From: Sternotherus odoratus
Taxonomy: Eukaryota > Chordata > Testudines > Kinosternidae
Assembly (NCBI GenBank): GCA_032164245.1
Contig: JAVMKO010000001.1
Span: 292,503,041-292,567,040, forward strand
Length of the DNA stretch: 64,000 nt
Reading direction: 5' to 3'
In this document: positions 1 through 13,676 of the stretch, piece by piece
Layout: every line of letters begins with the position of its first letter
Numbering within the stretch: the stretch's first letter is position 1
The notes under the pieces: model-generated
What the model was told of the DNA's origin: nothing
The model's input: the letters and a program-made list of their open reading frames with translations, nothing else
Database searches by the model: none
Translations under genes and position numbers: made by a program

Positions 1-252
1 AAAATCTGCAGACTTCCCAACTTTGGGAAATATTATCAGTATGGAGGAGGACTGGAATATCATACAACAAGATCTTGACGACCTTAAAAACGGGGGTAAT
101 AGAAATGGGATGAAATTTAATAGTGCAAAGTACAAGGTCATTCATTTAGCGACTAACAACAAGAATTTTTGCTATAAACTGGGGATTAATCAGTTGGGAG
201 CAACAGAGGAGGAGAAAGACCTGGGTGTATTGGTTGATCATAGAATGACTAT
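1..252 (+). mobile_element. CR1 LINE reverse transcriptase fragment
   Basis: The frame from 23 reads like the C-terminal part of CR1 ORF2: a DLDDL segment, then MKFNSAKYKVIHL and an EEEKDLGVLVDH block, which is the usual CR1 order. The copy is cut at 252 by a 335-bp insertion and resumes at 588. It is a dead fragment without the catalytic part of the enzyme. Confidence 0.85.
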
Positions 253-587
253 AGGCAAAGCGGCTTGTGAACCGCTAGCTGGATTAGGTTAATTCCCAGC
301 CCCACTCCTTCCGCCCAAGTCCCCACCAGAGCCAAGTTGAATCTTCCGTGCTCTTCACCCATGCTGGAGCCCAAAGCTTCCCCCCACACCATTGTGGCTA
401 CTAGTCCAGTCCCACAGCTAGCCCAACAGCGCTAGGAAAGTAGGTGGCACGCCTCCCCAGCTCTGGAGCATGCGAAGGTGGGCGGCCCCAGCGGAGCACT
501 GTGGGGCTGGGGCTGGAGCAGCACTCAGGGAGCATCATGGCAGGTGACAGGGTCATACCCAGTGGCAGCCTATGTGACCCGCCGTCC
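253..587. mobile_element. 335-bp insertion in CR1 with 8-bp target duplication
   Basis: The octamer ATGACTAT occurs at 245-252 and again at 588-595, and the CR1 reading resumes exactly after it, so the intervening DNA is an insertion. An 8-bp duplication suits a hAT-type element. The ends show only weak inverted similarity, and the interior is GC-rich with no coding potential that I recognise. Confidence 0.65.
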
Positions 588-844
588 ATGACTATGAGCC
601 ATCATGTGAATTAGCTGTGAAAAAGGCTAAAGCAATCCTAGGATGTATCAGGCAAGGTACTTTCAGAAGAGACAGGGAATTTAGAGTACTATTATACAAG
701 ATACTGGTGAGACCTCATCTGGAATACTGCATGCAATTCTGGTCTTCCATGGTTAAGAAAAATGAATTCAAACTGGAACAGGTACAGAGAAGGGCTACTA
801 GAATCATCTGAGGAATGGAAAACCTACCTTATTGTGAAATATAG
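588..844 (+). mobile_element. CR1 LINE fragment, continuation
   Basis: The frame 617-811 contains KKAKAILGCIRQGTF, VRPHLEYCMQFW and EQVQRRATRII, the highly recognisable tail of CR1 ORF2. It directly continues the fragment that ends at 252. A further insertion interrupts it at about 845. Confidence 0.9.
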
Positions 845-2100
845 CTTCCATGTACATGTCAGCTTGTATGTCCCGGCCTGCTCTGGTCTGTATCACTGAT
901 GTTTATGCAGCCATAACCACTGAGCTCCGAGCTGTAAACTCTGCCCGGCAGAAATATAGCAACAGGAAGCCATCTACGCTTGTGGTAAGCGCCCCCCTTC
1001 CAGGCATGAAGCTAATCTGCCTAATAGCAGGACCCTCTTGGCATAGGCCCAATCAGGTTCGCAGGAGTTTTTTCCCCCCCTCAGCCTTTTTACTCTAAGA
1101 ATTAGCACCAAAAAGATTCAGAGGTGTTCCGTATCCCACCCAGGCCTGATCAACCCGGACAACACCTCTCCGCTCCCGTATCTCCCTCTGAGCGAGTAAC
1201 GATTGCCGGTTGAGTTCGTAATGCTGCTTATGTGTCTCAGTTTTGTGTTTATTTCAAAGTTTGAAGTGTTATTTGTGTCTTTCTGTAGATTTTTACCTCA
1301 GGTTTTGTTCTGTTACTTGTGTTCCCCATTTCTGTAAGTGTTCACCTCAGAGTTTAAGGTATCACTCAGGTGTCCCTTCTTCTGTAATTGTTTTACCTCA
1401 AAATTTACCTCAGGATTTGAAATACCACCCATGTCTCGCATGCTGTAAAGTTTTCTCATGTAAATAGTTGTGTCCCCTTAGTAGTAATAGTAGTTTTTCC
1501 TTGCTATAAATGTTATATTAATCAATCAATAAGAAAAACCTGTTTAATAGAATTAGGTAATAAGAACCCATTTATTAGAACTATTTAAGTCACCTGTTTA
1601 ATAGAATTGTTTAATAGTTAATTACAGTAAACCCTCGATTTAACGGACCTCGATTTAACGGACTTCGGATGCAACGGACAAAATTTCTGACCAAGTCTGA
1701 TGCATTCCTGATCCATTTCTGGCGGGCTGGCTGCCGGCTCCCGGCTGCCGCCCGGGTCACAGCAGCGGGCAGGCTGGCTGCCGGCTCCCGGCTGCCGCCC
1801 GGGTCCAGGCAGCAGGCGGGCTGCGGAGCTGTCGCCCCGACCCTGTGGCGGGCGGGCTGCTGCTCCGACAGCTCTTTTTTATTATTATTATTATTAAATA
1901 ACGGACTTTTTGATTTAACGGACACCCCCTCGGCCGAATTAGTCCGTTAAATGGAGGTTTTACTGTACTGTAATTAGCCTTTGAATTCACCCATTACCCC
2001 TCCCCTTAATAAATAAACAAGTTGTTAAATTGCCATCAGTGTCCCTGTGAGTCCCTTCCAAAAATTCTTATCGAACCTCTAACATTTACACTTATGAGTG
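845..2100. other. Composite insertion splitting the CR1 copy
   Basis: The CR1 reading stops near 844 and resumes near 2101. The intervening 1.25 kb holds unassigned sequence with a thymine-rich, loosely repeated stretch at 1230-1480 (recurring TTTACCTCAG-like words) and a complete MITE at 1625-1965. I could not find a convincing target duplication or matching ends, so an old solo LTR is possible but not shown. Confidence 0.45.
1625..1965. mobile_element. pogo/Tigger-type MITE
   Basis: The ends are inverted copies built on CAGTAAACCCTCGATTTAAC at the left and its near-complement at the right, and both sides carry TA (1623-1624 and 1966-1967). TA duplication and CAGT-type ends are typical of Tc1/mariner and pogo elements. 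The interior is GC-rich and has no transposase. Confidence 0.85.
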
Positions 2101-2876
2101 CAGACAAAGAGCTTAGCTTGTTTAGCCTAACCAAATGAAGGCTGAGGAGAGATAGGATTACTCTCTATCAATATAGCAGAAGGATATATAACAGGGAGGG
2201 AGAGGAGTTATTTAAGTTAAGTGACAATGCTGACACAAGAACCAATGGATACAAACTGTCATCAAGAAGTTTGGGCTTGAAATTAGGCAAAGGTTTCTAA
2301 CCATCAGAGGAGGTGAAGTTCCTGAACAGCCTTCCAAGAGAAGCAGCAGAGGCAAAAAATCTAACTGCCTTCAATACTGAGCTTGATTAGTTTATGGAGG
2401 GGATGGTGTGATGGGACTGCCTACAATGGTGTGTGGCCCCATTGGCAACTGCCAGTAGCAAATATCCCAAGGGCCAGAGATGGTACACTAGATGGGGAGG
2501 GCTTTGAGTTACTACTGAGAATTCTTTGTCAAGTGTCTGGCTGATGCGTCTTGCTAACATGCTTGGGGTCCAACTGATCTCCATATTTGGGGCCAGAAAG
2601 GAACTTTTCCATAGGGTAAGATTTGCAGAGACCCTGGTTGGAGGGAGTTGCCTCTTTGTAGCATGGGGCACAAGTCACTTGCAGGTTTGAATTAGAGTAA
2701 ATGGTGAATTCTCTGTAACTTGAAGTTTTTAAATCATGATTTGAAGACTTCAGTAACTCAGACCGAGGTTATGAGTATTAGAGGAGTGGATGGGTGAGGC
2801 TCTGTGCCCTGTGAGGTGCAGGAGGTCAGAAGAGATGATCATGATGGTCCCTTCTGGTCTTAAATTCTATGAGACC
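2101..2876 (+). mobile_element. CR1 LINE 3' part and tail
   Basis: From 2110 the sequence reads as the ELSLFSLTK region of CR1 with stops, followed by the 3' untranslated region. It ends near 2830-2875 with a GGTCCCTTCTGGTCTTAAA-type terminus, which also occurs in the copy ending at about 20.46 kb. It belongs with the fragments at 1-252 and 588-844. Confidence 0.8.
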
Positions 2877-5800
2877 TCCAGAAGGTGCCAGATGTGATAC
2901 GGGGAAAAGTCACAAATTATCTGACAGCAACAGAAATTATTAATTTAGAAAGGACAAGTGAAGCATATCTTTTCCTTGGTGTTGCACTAATTCCAGTTTA
3001 TATCTATATTTAAGAAGTTAGAAAAGGAAAACCCTGAATTTCTGTGTATTTAAACTTATTTCTTAGCTCATTAGATCACAACAAATAGAATAAGCTACAC
3101 AAAACACAGCCCTTGATCATATATAGTATTGCTGGTACCTTTCCCATTTGACCATGTGATCCAAAATTGTCTCTGTAACTTGGCAGGTGCATACAAAACT
3201 AATTGGATCGTCCTTCAGATTTAAATATTTTATACAAGATTTCCTGTAGGAAAGCACCTAGGATGAAAATAGGGAGGTTTTCCTCGCAGAACCTGTATCA
3301 TCTTACTAACCCCTTGAGAAGGGTAGCACCCAATAGCTTCTAATAAGAAGCACCCAAATTCTTGTGGGGGCCCTGAAGAACCTGGAAAAAAAGTGTGCGC
3401 TCTGATTTGGGGACCCATGACATTGCACTCTGATATCAAAGGCTTTTGAAGAGAGTCTAATGTAGCCTGTGTCTGGGCCAAACTCATTATGAGAAACAAT
3501 GCGACACGCACCAATAGGGAGAACAAATGTAATGGCCCAGACACTGCAGAAATGTTTCAGTTTGCCCTTCCCCCTTATCTATAATAACAAGGGTGCCATC
3601 TGGGCAGACAGACATTTATTGCTGTTTGCCTGGTGCAAGCATGAAGAGACTGCTTGCCCCTCAGCCAGTTGAAGGAAAATTATCCCAAGAAGCAACACCA
3701 GATTCAACAGGGCACAGACCTGCTTGTGGCTTCAAAACTGGAATCCCAATAGTCTGAACTTTGAATAGAAACCACTTTTCCTTCACAAACTAAATCTGTC
3801 ACCTCCTTGATGGTTTTGTGCACAGAGCTTCTTCAAACAGCTTCTGTTTGTCAAAGGGGACTTGTGATCTGAAGTTGCTGTGAGCATCCCAGACATTTGA
3901 GTCTTTGGTCCCTTCTTGATACAAGAATACAAAAGAAAGTGCATGAGGCAAGCTTCATAGCATCACAAGTAGCTTTATAAATAAAGGAAAGAGGCAGACC
4001 CTTCATGTGTTTTGGTTCTACTGGAGCTTTTATATTTGTGCCTGTTCATTTTCCTCAGGACTTTAGCCCAGGAGAGTTAGGCAGCTTTCAGCGTTTCATG
4101 GTCTACTACTGCTTTCAGGACAACAGCTTTCCCAACCTGTGATGTCTGTTGAGAAAGAGAGTTACATTTTCTTATCCAGAGAATCCGATACTGATGCTGC
4201 TGCCTTCCCTGGGACAAGGGCCTTTTTGGTGAAGACTGACGTAATAGTTTTAGAGGACTTTGGATACCACACATAAGACAAGATAAGAACTGAAATAAGA
4301 TAACAGGACAGACAAGGATGAAGTATAGGGCGGAAGCGGAGAGAGAGAGATGATGTCAACTGTACCAGGGTCATGACATGTAGAGCCACAGGATGCCCAT
4401 CCACCAATCTTACACAAGAGAACTCAACACAGTGAGACTAGGAACCACTGTGTTTCTTCCACTCCACTGTACTGAATGGAAGAAGTTTCTGAAGAGCAGC
4501 ACAGCCAGCCATTATGGCCGTCTCTTCCCAAAGTCTCTGACCACACAAACTAAATCACAAGAGCAACATTTAAGCCTTTGGACACATATATATAAACAAC
4601 TATTTCCTTTTCTTAATCTTAAGAGATGGAATATGATAGCCTATTTATTATTTTCACAGTGCAAAGCACCATGAAGTCATATCAAAACGCACGGTAAATA
4701 CAACATACGAAGTCCCTGGCCAGCAAACGTCCTCCAAATTTTGCTGTCTTCACACACTTTTTGGAAGTACACCATGCCACATCCCATCCATTCATCCACA
4801 TAATCAAACCATACTCGCTGTGAGCACCTTCTGTCTCTGACACCTGCCAATCCTACACAAAATGCAGCACTGCCATGAGAAACACAGCACATTCTCAGGT
4901 TTGAATGTGGGGGTGGAAAAAAAATCAGTGACCAAAAAGATACCTAATGCAAGCCTCAACTGCAAAAACAGAGAGAGACAATGTACAGAGAAAACAACAT
5001 AGAAAGAAAGTACCTTTCATGGAAATGTAACTGCCAACACCTAGTCTGTCAATCCCCAGGTTCTTCCTCAGATCCTGTTCCTTCAGGAATCCAACATAAA
5101 ATAATACTTCAGTATTGAGAAACCTGGCCTACTACTGCGATAGCAAAGTACTTTAGCATCCCCAACATGCTTTCCTTAATAAACAATCATCTTGCTGACT
5201 CTTACTCTGATGTTAAATTGTGCTAGGTTATATATATTTCCAAAACTGCTTACTCTATCAGTACAACCTGTACATAATCCACTGTGTATTTTGACACTCC
5301 CCCTCCCAATCATAAATAAAAGAAGGATGCAGCACATTATGGACACTAAGAGAAAATAGTTAGCTTTCAGAACATAAATCATTGTCTTATAGCAATCTTA
5401 TGTGCCAGGACCAGGACTACAAGTATCTGGTTCCATAAATTTTGTTTCCTGATAATAAGAGAATGGTCTCTCAAACCTCTATATGAAATAATAAGAAAGA
5501 AGACATACAGAGAAACCTGTATGAATAATAGGAGAGATGTTTACTGTTACAGATAATGCATCAAAATTCATCCTCCATTCTTTTACACAACCCAAAAATG
5601 AGTAATTACATGCCACGAGATATCATCTGCTCCACAAATCAAGTCACTGAAACTATAGACTAAAAATGGTTTTTTTAAAAAGTCAATTTATTAGAGATTA
5701 CTGTGCAGACAGACATGAGTGCTCTTGTGTACCTGCTGGATTAACAACCCCTCACAAACCACGGGGGGGGAAGGAGGCGGAATCAATACTGTATAGTTTT

Positions 5801-7348
5801 GCTCCCATTAGTTTACCTAGTGCTGAAAAAAACAACCACTAGTTTGTCAATGCATCAATGCATGTTATATTCTACACTTCCTACACAGAGAAAACAAAAC
5901 GGGTTCATTTTAAATAAATGTAACCCTGATTAGCCAAATTCAAATTAATGTTTCATTAATTAGATAATTACAGTCTGTAAAAATCAGAGTATTCTCAAGA
6001 AACTGCACTTGGTACACAAATCCTTTTGACCCTAGGTCACTAGTTCAAATCTGCACCCAGTTACCGGTGAACAAAGTAGTTTCATTCCAAGAGCTATCCA
6101 GTAATCATGTGAAGTGAGTTGTTGGATTCAGTCATCTCGTAGCACAAAAGTACAGTATTATTATTACAAGTTATACAAAAGTGGAATCATGGATGATAAT
6201 TGAAAACAGGGACAAAGGACTAGAGGGGCAGCATGACACCTGAAGTAATCTCATAACTTCTGTATAAGTGGTCCCACCCCAGTGTGCATGGTATGAATTT
6301 GCAGTGAAACTACCTGAGCTCTGTGGACAGAACACTTGACTTTCCAGACACTGTCACGGGCACTAAAAGAGGCATTCATTGTATAGCAGACAAAAATCTA
6401 TTGATAGAAAAAACTTATGGGGATGAATTGCTGTGCGACATTGTGAGATACGTCTTTGTATCATTTTTGTTTGTTTAGCTTCCTCACTTGCACCTTGAAT
6501 CTCTGTGCTATAAAAGTAAGTTACAAAATTTCATAATATTTTAAAGAACTAGACTAGTATCAATGCAGCTATTTTATGTACTTTTCTGGGACAAAAAACT
6601 CAGCTTCTAAATGCTGTTTATTCAGTCTATGAAAGCTGCATGTAAGAAGTTATAGCAAAAAAACATGAATAAGAAGATCTGGGCCCTATATTCACTGGGT
6701 TCACTGACTTGCTTTAAGAGCTTTGCCTGCTTGGGCTTACCCTTGAGAAAAATAAGGATAACACTCACCTTTATGAAGCATTTTTGTATCCTTAGATGAG
6801 AGATGTTAATTATAAATAATAAGCAATATTACTACTGAGTTGAAAAAATTGCCTATAGAAAGGATTTTTTAAAATACTTTTAATATAAACATTTTAATTA
6901 AATATTGAGTCAGTAAAGCTGTTAAAGCTCAGGAACACAGTAATTTCAGCATCATCAGAAGGAAAGGGGAGTCCTGCGAAACCCTTCGGCAATGCATGAG
7001 ATATGGAAATAAAACCACTATGTTTGTTGGAGTAACATCAATGGAATTTTTCAATGCTTTTAAATTTTTGTTTTTACAAGATAGACAATTGTGTGTTTTT
7101 ATATAAAGTAAAGACTGTATTCACCATTACATGTATTTAAAGCACTAAAAATGGGAGAAATTCTATTCACCATGCATTTACCTTAAGATATAATAATCAT
7201 ATGGATACATGTAAACAGAGCAGCCTTCCTTACATTCAGACTTACTGTTTAGTGCTTCTTCTGCTCAAGATTGACAGGCAGCAGTAACAAGAGTTTCAGA
7301 ATTTCCCACCTTGCTAACCCTTCCTTCCACTTTTTAAAAATTAGTGAC
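2877..7348. other. Unassigned AT-rich DNA
   Basis: I see no convincing exon, RNA gene or complete element. All frames are short and lack family motifs. It could be intronic or intergenic, or contain repeats too old to recognise by eye. Confidence 0.5.
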
Positions 7349-7351
7349 TAA

Positions 7352-7682
7352 GGCCTGGTCTACTGCAACTTTCTCACTCAGGGGTGTGAAAAAATACCAC
7401 CCCCTTTTCCCTCTCCCCCGAACACTGCAAGTTTCAGCACTGCAAAGAGGCAGTGTAGATAATGCACCAGCACTGGGAGCCATGCTCCCAGCGCTGGTAG
7501 CTACTCACCTCATGGGAGTGGGTGGGCTTTTTGTTTGTTTGTTTGGGTTTTTGTTTGTTTGTTTGTTTTTGTTTTCTTAACAGCATTAAGAGAGCTCTCT
7601 CCCAGCGCCGGAGCCACAACTACACAGCCACATTAAAGCGCTGCCACGGCAGTGCTTTAACATTGCTAGTGAAGACATACCC
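7352..7682. mobile_element. MITE with TAA duplication (PIF/Harbinger-like)
   Basis: The ends GGCCTGGTCTAC and its relative GAAGACATACCC (inverted) are flanked by TAA at 7349-7351 and 7683-7685. A 3-bp TWA duplication is the usual mark of PIF/Harbinger elements. The interior carries a (TTTG)n run at about 7530-7575. There is no transposase. Confidence 0.75.
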
Positions 7683-7685
7683 TAA

Positions 7686-8439
7686 GGAAGATTTCTCAAA
7701 ACTTAAAGTAATCCATTAAATCTAACTCAGCTTAATCAGAATTCCAATCCAGAATTCCTGAAGATCTTCTGCACATGATTCTGTTCTATTCAGGTTCATA
7801 CACCGCCATCACCATTATTTCTGAGCACCTAGCTCCATTATCTCAAACACCACATTTTCAGGTGAGGTTGTACATTCATCAGTTCCAGCAATCTATAACT
7901 CCTCCTTCAACACAAGATCACTGGAGAATTCTTAAATGGAAATTAGTGTGCCATTTCTGCCATACAGCACAACTCTCCTTTAATCCTTACTAACTAGGTT
8001 AGAATCATTGATTGTGACAGTCCAATCATGTGAATCATCTCAAATGGTTCAATAATACCAACCAAATTAATTTATGCTCATGTGGGAACAAATTCAATTC
8101 CTCATTTGCTACATAGTTGCTTCCTTGATATTAACAGGAAGAAAGTGCAATGGTCCTCTTGACAATACTGGACAAACGGACAATGAAGGCCAGCATTGTT
8201 GGCAGAGGCCAATAGCTCAATAATGTTGCAGTGCCTCATATGAGAAGGAAAAATGAGTCCCACCTAGAACATCTGTCAGGAGAACATCAGACCACAATTT
8301 ACTTTCCTCTGCTGACACCTCACTTCCTTTTTCTGAGAACTCCAAGTATAACTAGCCTTATCGAGCAAGACAAAGTCAGCTCTGAGAATAAAGCATGTTA
8401 CTCACATTACCAGCCACCCATGCTCCAGGCAGTGCAATA
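7686..8439. other. Unassigned DNA
   Basis: I can support no gene or complete repeat here. Short frames have no recognisable motifs. Confidence 0.4.
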
Positions 8440-8851
8440 AAGGGACAAGGAGCTGCGGGGGAAGGGGAGTTGGCTAGAGGGCAGGGGAATTCAGGGAGTA
8501 GTCGGGGGCAGAGGCGGGGCCGTCAGAGCAGGGGGAACAGGGGGGTGAATGGGGGCAGGGATCCTCAGGGGGAAGTCAGGAATGAGAGGAGGGGTTGGAT
8601 GGGGAGGCAGGGGGCAGTCAGGGATGAGAGTTCCAGGGTGGCCAGGGGACAGGGAGAAGGGGTAGTTGGATGGGGTAGGGAGTCCCGGGGGGGGGAAGGG
8701 GCTGTCAGGGGGCAAGAAGCAGCCGGGGTCGGATGGGGACAGGGGCATGCCAAGCCTGACTGTTTGGGGAGGCACAACCTCGCCTAACCAGCCCTCCATA
8801 CAATTTCAGAAACTCAGTGTGGCCCTCAGGCCAAAAAGTTTGCTCACCCCC
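8440..8851 (-). mobile_element. hAT-like repeat with G-rich interior, one end visible
   Basis: The right end (8816-8851, ending AGTTTGCTCACCCC) matches the inverted end of the full hAT copies at 24088 and 42499. The interior is the same G/C-rich sequence on the opposite strand. The left boundary and target duplication could not be fixed. Confidence 0.6.
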
Positions 8852-11800
8852 TTCTACAGGCTACTTCAGCCCTTCAGTCACATGAGTAGAGGAAACACCC
8901 AACAATTCTTGACTGGCAGAAGAGTTTGCTTTTCTACTGTGTACAAAAAACTTAAATGCAATAAAGTTAATAAGTCAATGCAACAAAGCAGTTCATTTTT
9001 CAAAAATGTTTTCCCAGTCAGAATGGTATGCTGAATCTAAAAAGTACAGAGAAACTTTTCATTGGTAGAGCATTCCTCTTGAGATTTGAGTAGTTTTCCT
9101 GTGCCAAATTGGCAAAAGAACTGTATAACTTTAGTGTTTTTGCTAAAGGAATTAATTTATCACAGGTCTGAACATGCTATCCCTTATATACACATATTTC
9201 ATATAAATTGGAGGAGAAAAGGTAATACACCCCACATTTTTAAAACCAACCTTCCTTCTGACAAGACTAAAATAAAGTCACTGTATTGTACATTGAAGTA
9301 GGCCCCACTGCCATGTTTCTTTCTGAAAAACAAACAGATCAAAGTATTGCAAAATTCCTCTGTTTGAGCAAGCATTGGTGGAGGGCCAAACCATTCAGAG
9401 TGGTGTATCTGTCAGGTGGAGAAGCTTGGGAGTGGTTATACAGCTGTACTGATAACACTCATGGTGATTAAGTTATATGTGGTAATGGTAGAATGGGAGA
9501 AAGGAATAGTGCTGCTGCTTTGGACTATTTATATTTTGCAATTCACGCATTCTTGTGTTTTTAATGTATGTCAAGAAAGTCCCGAGCTTAGGATGGGCAC
9601 TCTATAGTGTGGAGATTTTTTTAGATCAAAATCTAAATAACTACATAGATAAAAAGGGAATGTTTAAGAAAATCTGGTTATCCAACAAGTAATTTAAGTT
9701 AAACGATAATTAACTTTAAAATCAGTCATTAACTGATGTTATAAAGGCCCAAATAAAAGATAATTCTAAGTTGGTCTACATATGAATGCTTTTTTCTTTT
9801 TCTTTTTAATACTACAAAGTACCTGTTCCAAAAAGAAATCTAACTTCAAAGATTTCATTCTGCATATCCTCATCCATGAATTCTCTCTCTGTAAGCTGGC
9901 CTTTCTTTTTATTGTTATAATGGTTTGGCTTCTCGGTTTTCTCTAATGTTTCTTTACTCGCCTAGACAAACCGGGGACTTGTCTGACGGACATAAAATTG
10001 TCCAGCATCTAGACTCCAGGGTCATATCTACTGCAGTAATGCTATAGTGGCTAGAAAGGTCTAAATATCAGATGTTCTACTGATATAGACTGGGATATTC
10101 AAAGGATCTAGGTATCCACTCCACTGAAATTCAATTTGTTGGGCACCTCTTTGGTCTCCTTTGAAAATTTTACACATATCACCTTACAATAGAGATGTAA
10201 CCTTATTACAGCAGAATCATACAAGTTCAAAGATTAAAAAGATCTACTAGTTATATAGTCCATTGCCCTGCAAATGTAGTATCATTCATTACAGTGTACT
10301 TCCTTGTGCTGTGACAGTCTAGTTTCATATATTTAAGCAATGGGGCTTTCATGTTTTCCAAAGATGGAGTAAAGTTTTGATATCATTTTGCAAAACACAA
10401 ACACATAGCTACAGCCCAAACTGGTGTGAAAATGAAGAAGTCATTTCATTTGTCTTCTCCATAAGAGAACATATGCTGACCAATGAAGATGTCATTTCAT
10501 TTGTCTTCTCCATCAGAGAACATGCTGACCAATGAATAAATGAGAGGTATCTGGGAATATTAGCCATTTTAATCAATGGTTGATACATGTTACACATGAA
10601 ATCCTTCTAGTTAAACATATTCCTATTTAGGATTTTACATACTGCTCCTACAGCTGTAATTGTGGTTACAGAAACATTCTCCTTAATCAGAAGGTTGATC
10701 AGGGTGCTGTTCCATCTCACCATCTTTCTTCATGACCACAAGCATAGGAATGAAAAAATATTTTGATTTGATGGGTATTAAAATAAATTTTTGAGTTAAA
10801 TATGCTTTTAGCATTGACATGCTGATATTTATGATTAAGAGCCAATCTCCAATTATTCTGGTCACTTTTCCATTTTTAAAAGTTATTTTTACAAAATACA
10901 TTAACTTTTGTAGCCTTCCTGCTAGGAGGTTTACATGAGTAAAGGGATTCAAGTAATTTGAATCTTCAGAGTCACAAAAATTTTGCCAGTGTATAAGGAA
11001 GAATATCCCAGGCTTAATGTCTGAACAACTGTTTAAAAACATTTCGAGAGTGTAAACATCAAGGAGAAAAATTGATTATGTTGGTCTGAGGAGCTATTCC
11101 AAAATGTAGGTGATGCCTATGTAGATAGGAGTAATGGGGCAAAATGAAGAACTTCAGGTGAACAGTAGGAAACATTGCTAATGGCAAGATCACCATTCCC
11201 AAGAGAAGTAATGAAAACCTACCAAACACAAGACAAAACAAAACAAAAGGTAACCTTGTAAATTGACAAGAAAATTTACCAGCTGACCTAGAATAGCACC
11301 TGTCCTTTCCCACAAGAACGACAAATGATAATAAACAAGAAAATGATTCATATTTCTCTCACCTTGATTGGACAAGTAGAATTTAGCAAGGCTGTTATAG
11401 GGAACAATCCTGAACTGGCAAGGTAGAAAGTGGACAAGATAATCTAATTTGTCTTCTCCATCTCTAATTTTTATAATTCTTTTAAAACTGATCTGAACAG
11501 ATGGATTTGTCCTTGTCCATTTTGTTCATCTTTAATTTAGCCCAGAGGGAAATCCTACCAAGGACATTATATGTTGCTCAAGTATCACCCTTTGTGATGT
11601 AAGATGTTAGAGACAATAGCAGAACTCATAACAGATTTTATTTGGAATGGAAAAAATGCTAAACAAGACAAGTGCTTTCTCATGGAAATAGACCAAGGTG
11701 ATTTCCAAAATGTGAACATAGAATTATATACAGTAGTAATTTAAGGCAAATAAATTGCATTGCAGGAAAACACTTATCACTTACTACTCCATATTCTGAT

Positions 11801-12613
11801 ACTGTATTTACCCCAAATTTAATTTATATGCAAAAGGTATATAAAAAGAATAAACTAGGAATGAAGCATTGACTTAATAGTTTCTTGAAAACAGATCTCA
11901 TTTTGCAGCAGGGCACAAATGACTAAGAGGAGTCATAGGCTATCATTTACCTGGTGGACAGGTTTAATAATTGCTGTGTGAAGTTGACGCTTTTATATAA
12001 AATGTAATGTGTTAGCCAATGGCTAGGTTTAGATTCCCACTCTGAACGCTGTGGATAGACTTCTGCAATTATTACAGCAAAACAGGATAAACAAAGCAAG
12101 AACCAGGTTTCAAAATCTCTATTCCTTCACATGCAGACTCACAGAGGCCACATTTAACATAGCAGGCACCTAACACTACAATGCAAGCAGTCTCCCCTTA
12201 TGTAATGGAGTCCTTCTATGAAAAGAAATGTTATACATTATCAGTACTAACCTCAGTGTAGCCACAGCTTGTGTGTCTCACAGTGCGGATTGATAACTTA
12301 AAGCCAAGCAGAACTGATGAATGATGAGTAGGGAAGTTAGAGAAAAACACTGACAATGAAACTGACAATGAGAAACATTGATCAGTTCTCCAGGGCCATA
12401 AAATAGGTCTTAAAACTACAGCCCTGTGAGATCTTTAAATTCCTAGGTAGTTCCTGAAGACATGGAGGACAAACCCAACTCCATGTGTACAGATGCTGCT
12501 ATAGTATTCCATCAAGAGGCTTTTTACACTCCTCACCACGAATACAAAAAGATCCTCTTTGTAACAGCTGCAGACTAACATGATAAGCAGTGTCAAAAAT
12601 GCCAAAGCAAATG
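8852..12613. other. Unassigned AT-rich DNA
   Basis: Apart from a short tandem duplication at 10431-10530 I see no gene, RNA or complete transposable element in this stretch. Confidence 0.45.
10431..10530. repeat. Tandem duplication, ~50-bp unit x2
   Basis: Two adjacent copies (10431-10481 and 10482-10530) share the core GTCATTTCATTTGTCTTCTC, differing by a few substitutions and a 2-bp indel. A short reading frame on the minus strand shows the same peptide twice, which is only a consequence of the duplication. Confidence 0.9.
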
Positions 12614-12743
12614 AGGTACTGCAACTTTCTCACTCAGGGGTATGAAAAAACACTGGTAGCTATTCCCCTCGTGGAAGTGGGGGTTTTATGCTGCAACTAC
12701 AAAAGCCATGTTAAAGTGCTGCCAGTGAAGACGGTATTACATT
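12614..12743. mobile_element. Internally deleted relative of the 7.35-kb MITE
   Basis: The words TACTGCAACTTTCTCACTCA and CCAGTGAAGAC also occur in the MITE at 7352-7682, in the same order but closer together. It is a truncated or deleted copy without clear ends. Confidence 0.6.
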
Positions 12744-13664
12744 TATGAAGCTGACTGTCTCTTCCTGGCCTGACTATTGAGACAAAGAAAGCAACTATTC
12801 ATTCAAACAAACAAGGACTTTCAAAAAGAAAAATATTCCAGCTACCATAATGTAGCCATCCAAACTGTGAGTGACTAATTAAGTAAGAGGCTTCGCCTTT
12901 TCTGACATAAAGAATGATAAGATCGGATCGACTGCTGTGAGGAGGACTTAAACACTTGAGTTCCCAGAAGTTCCCTTAGGTGAATGAATGCCTATGGAAT
13001 AGGTCTTCATTGCTTTTTAAGCAAATCTTTTGTTTTGTTATATAGGATTTACTAAATGGGAGTTGCTATAGTATTTCCATAGTTTCCTCATTCTGCCTCC
13101 GATAACTACTCCAAGAACGAAGGACATACTATATCGGAACAGAAATATTAATTCACTTTAGGGATTTTAATTCCTTTTTTTAAATAGGCCTCAAACTCAG
13201 GCAGGTTTTCTTCCAAAGCCCTAGAGCCCCAACATATTTTCATTGTTTAACCTCATGCACCTCCTTCATAACAAGCCTCTACCCGCTCTTTCAGTTGGAC
13301 TAAGATTAGATATTTTAAAAAGCATTTTTGAACTGTTCAAATGACTCCAGCTCAGACAATTTAAAAATGCTCAGTTTACAAGTCTGATTGTTTTTTCTAA
13401 CTGGCAGCCTAGCAAAGTTAGGCTGATTTCTTGATGGCTTAAACTGCCAAAAGATTCAACATGCCTATGTCTTCAATTTGCCCTATGTTTTCAGCAGGGT
13501 GGAATTGATCCTGCAACTGCAACTTAGGCCCTTTTTATACTGGGGAGTTTTGTACCAGAGTACATACACGGATTCAAATCCCCAGCATAAATGCACTACA
13601 TCAGCGTAAAGATGGGGTTTGCACAAGAGAAAGGAGTCTGCATTAGAGCTTGCACTGATGTCAC
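12744..13664. other. Unassigned DNA
   Basis: No gene or recognisable complete repeat was seen. Confidence 0.4.
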
Positions 13665-13676
13665 TAAATTGACAAA

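Noticed and set aside
845..2100. Solo endogenous retroviral LTR
   Set aside because: Candidate TG and CA ends can be chosen, but no matching target duplication was found, so the claim is not supported.
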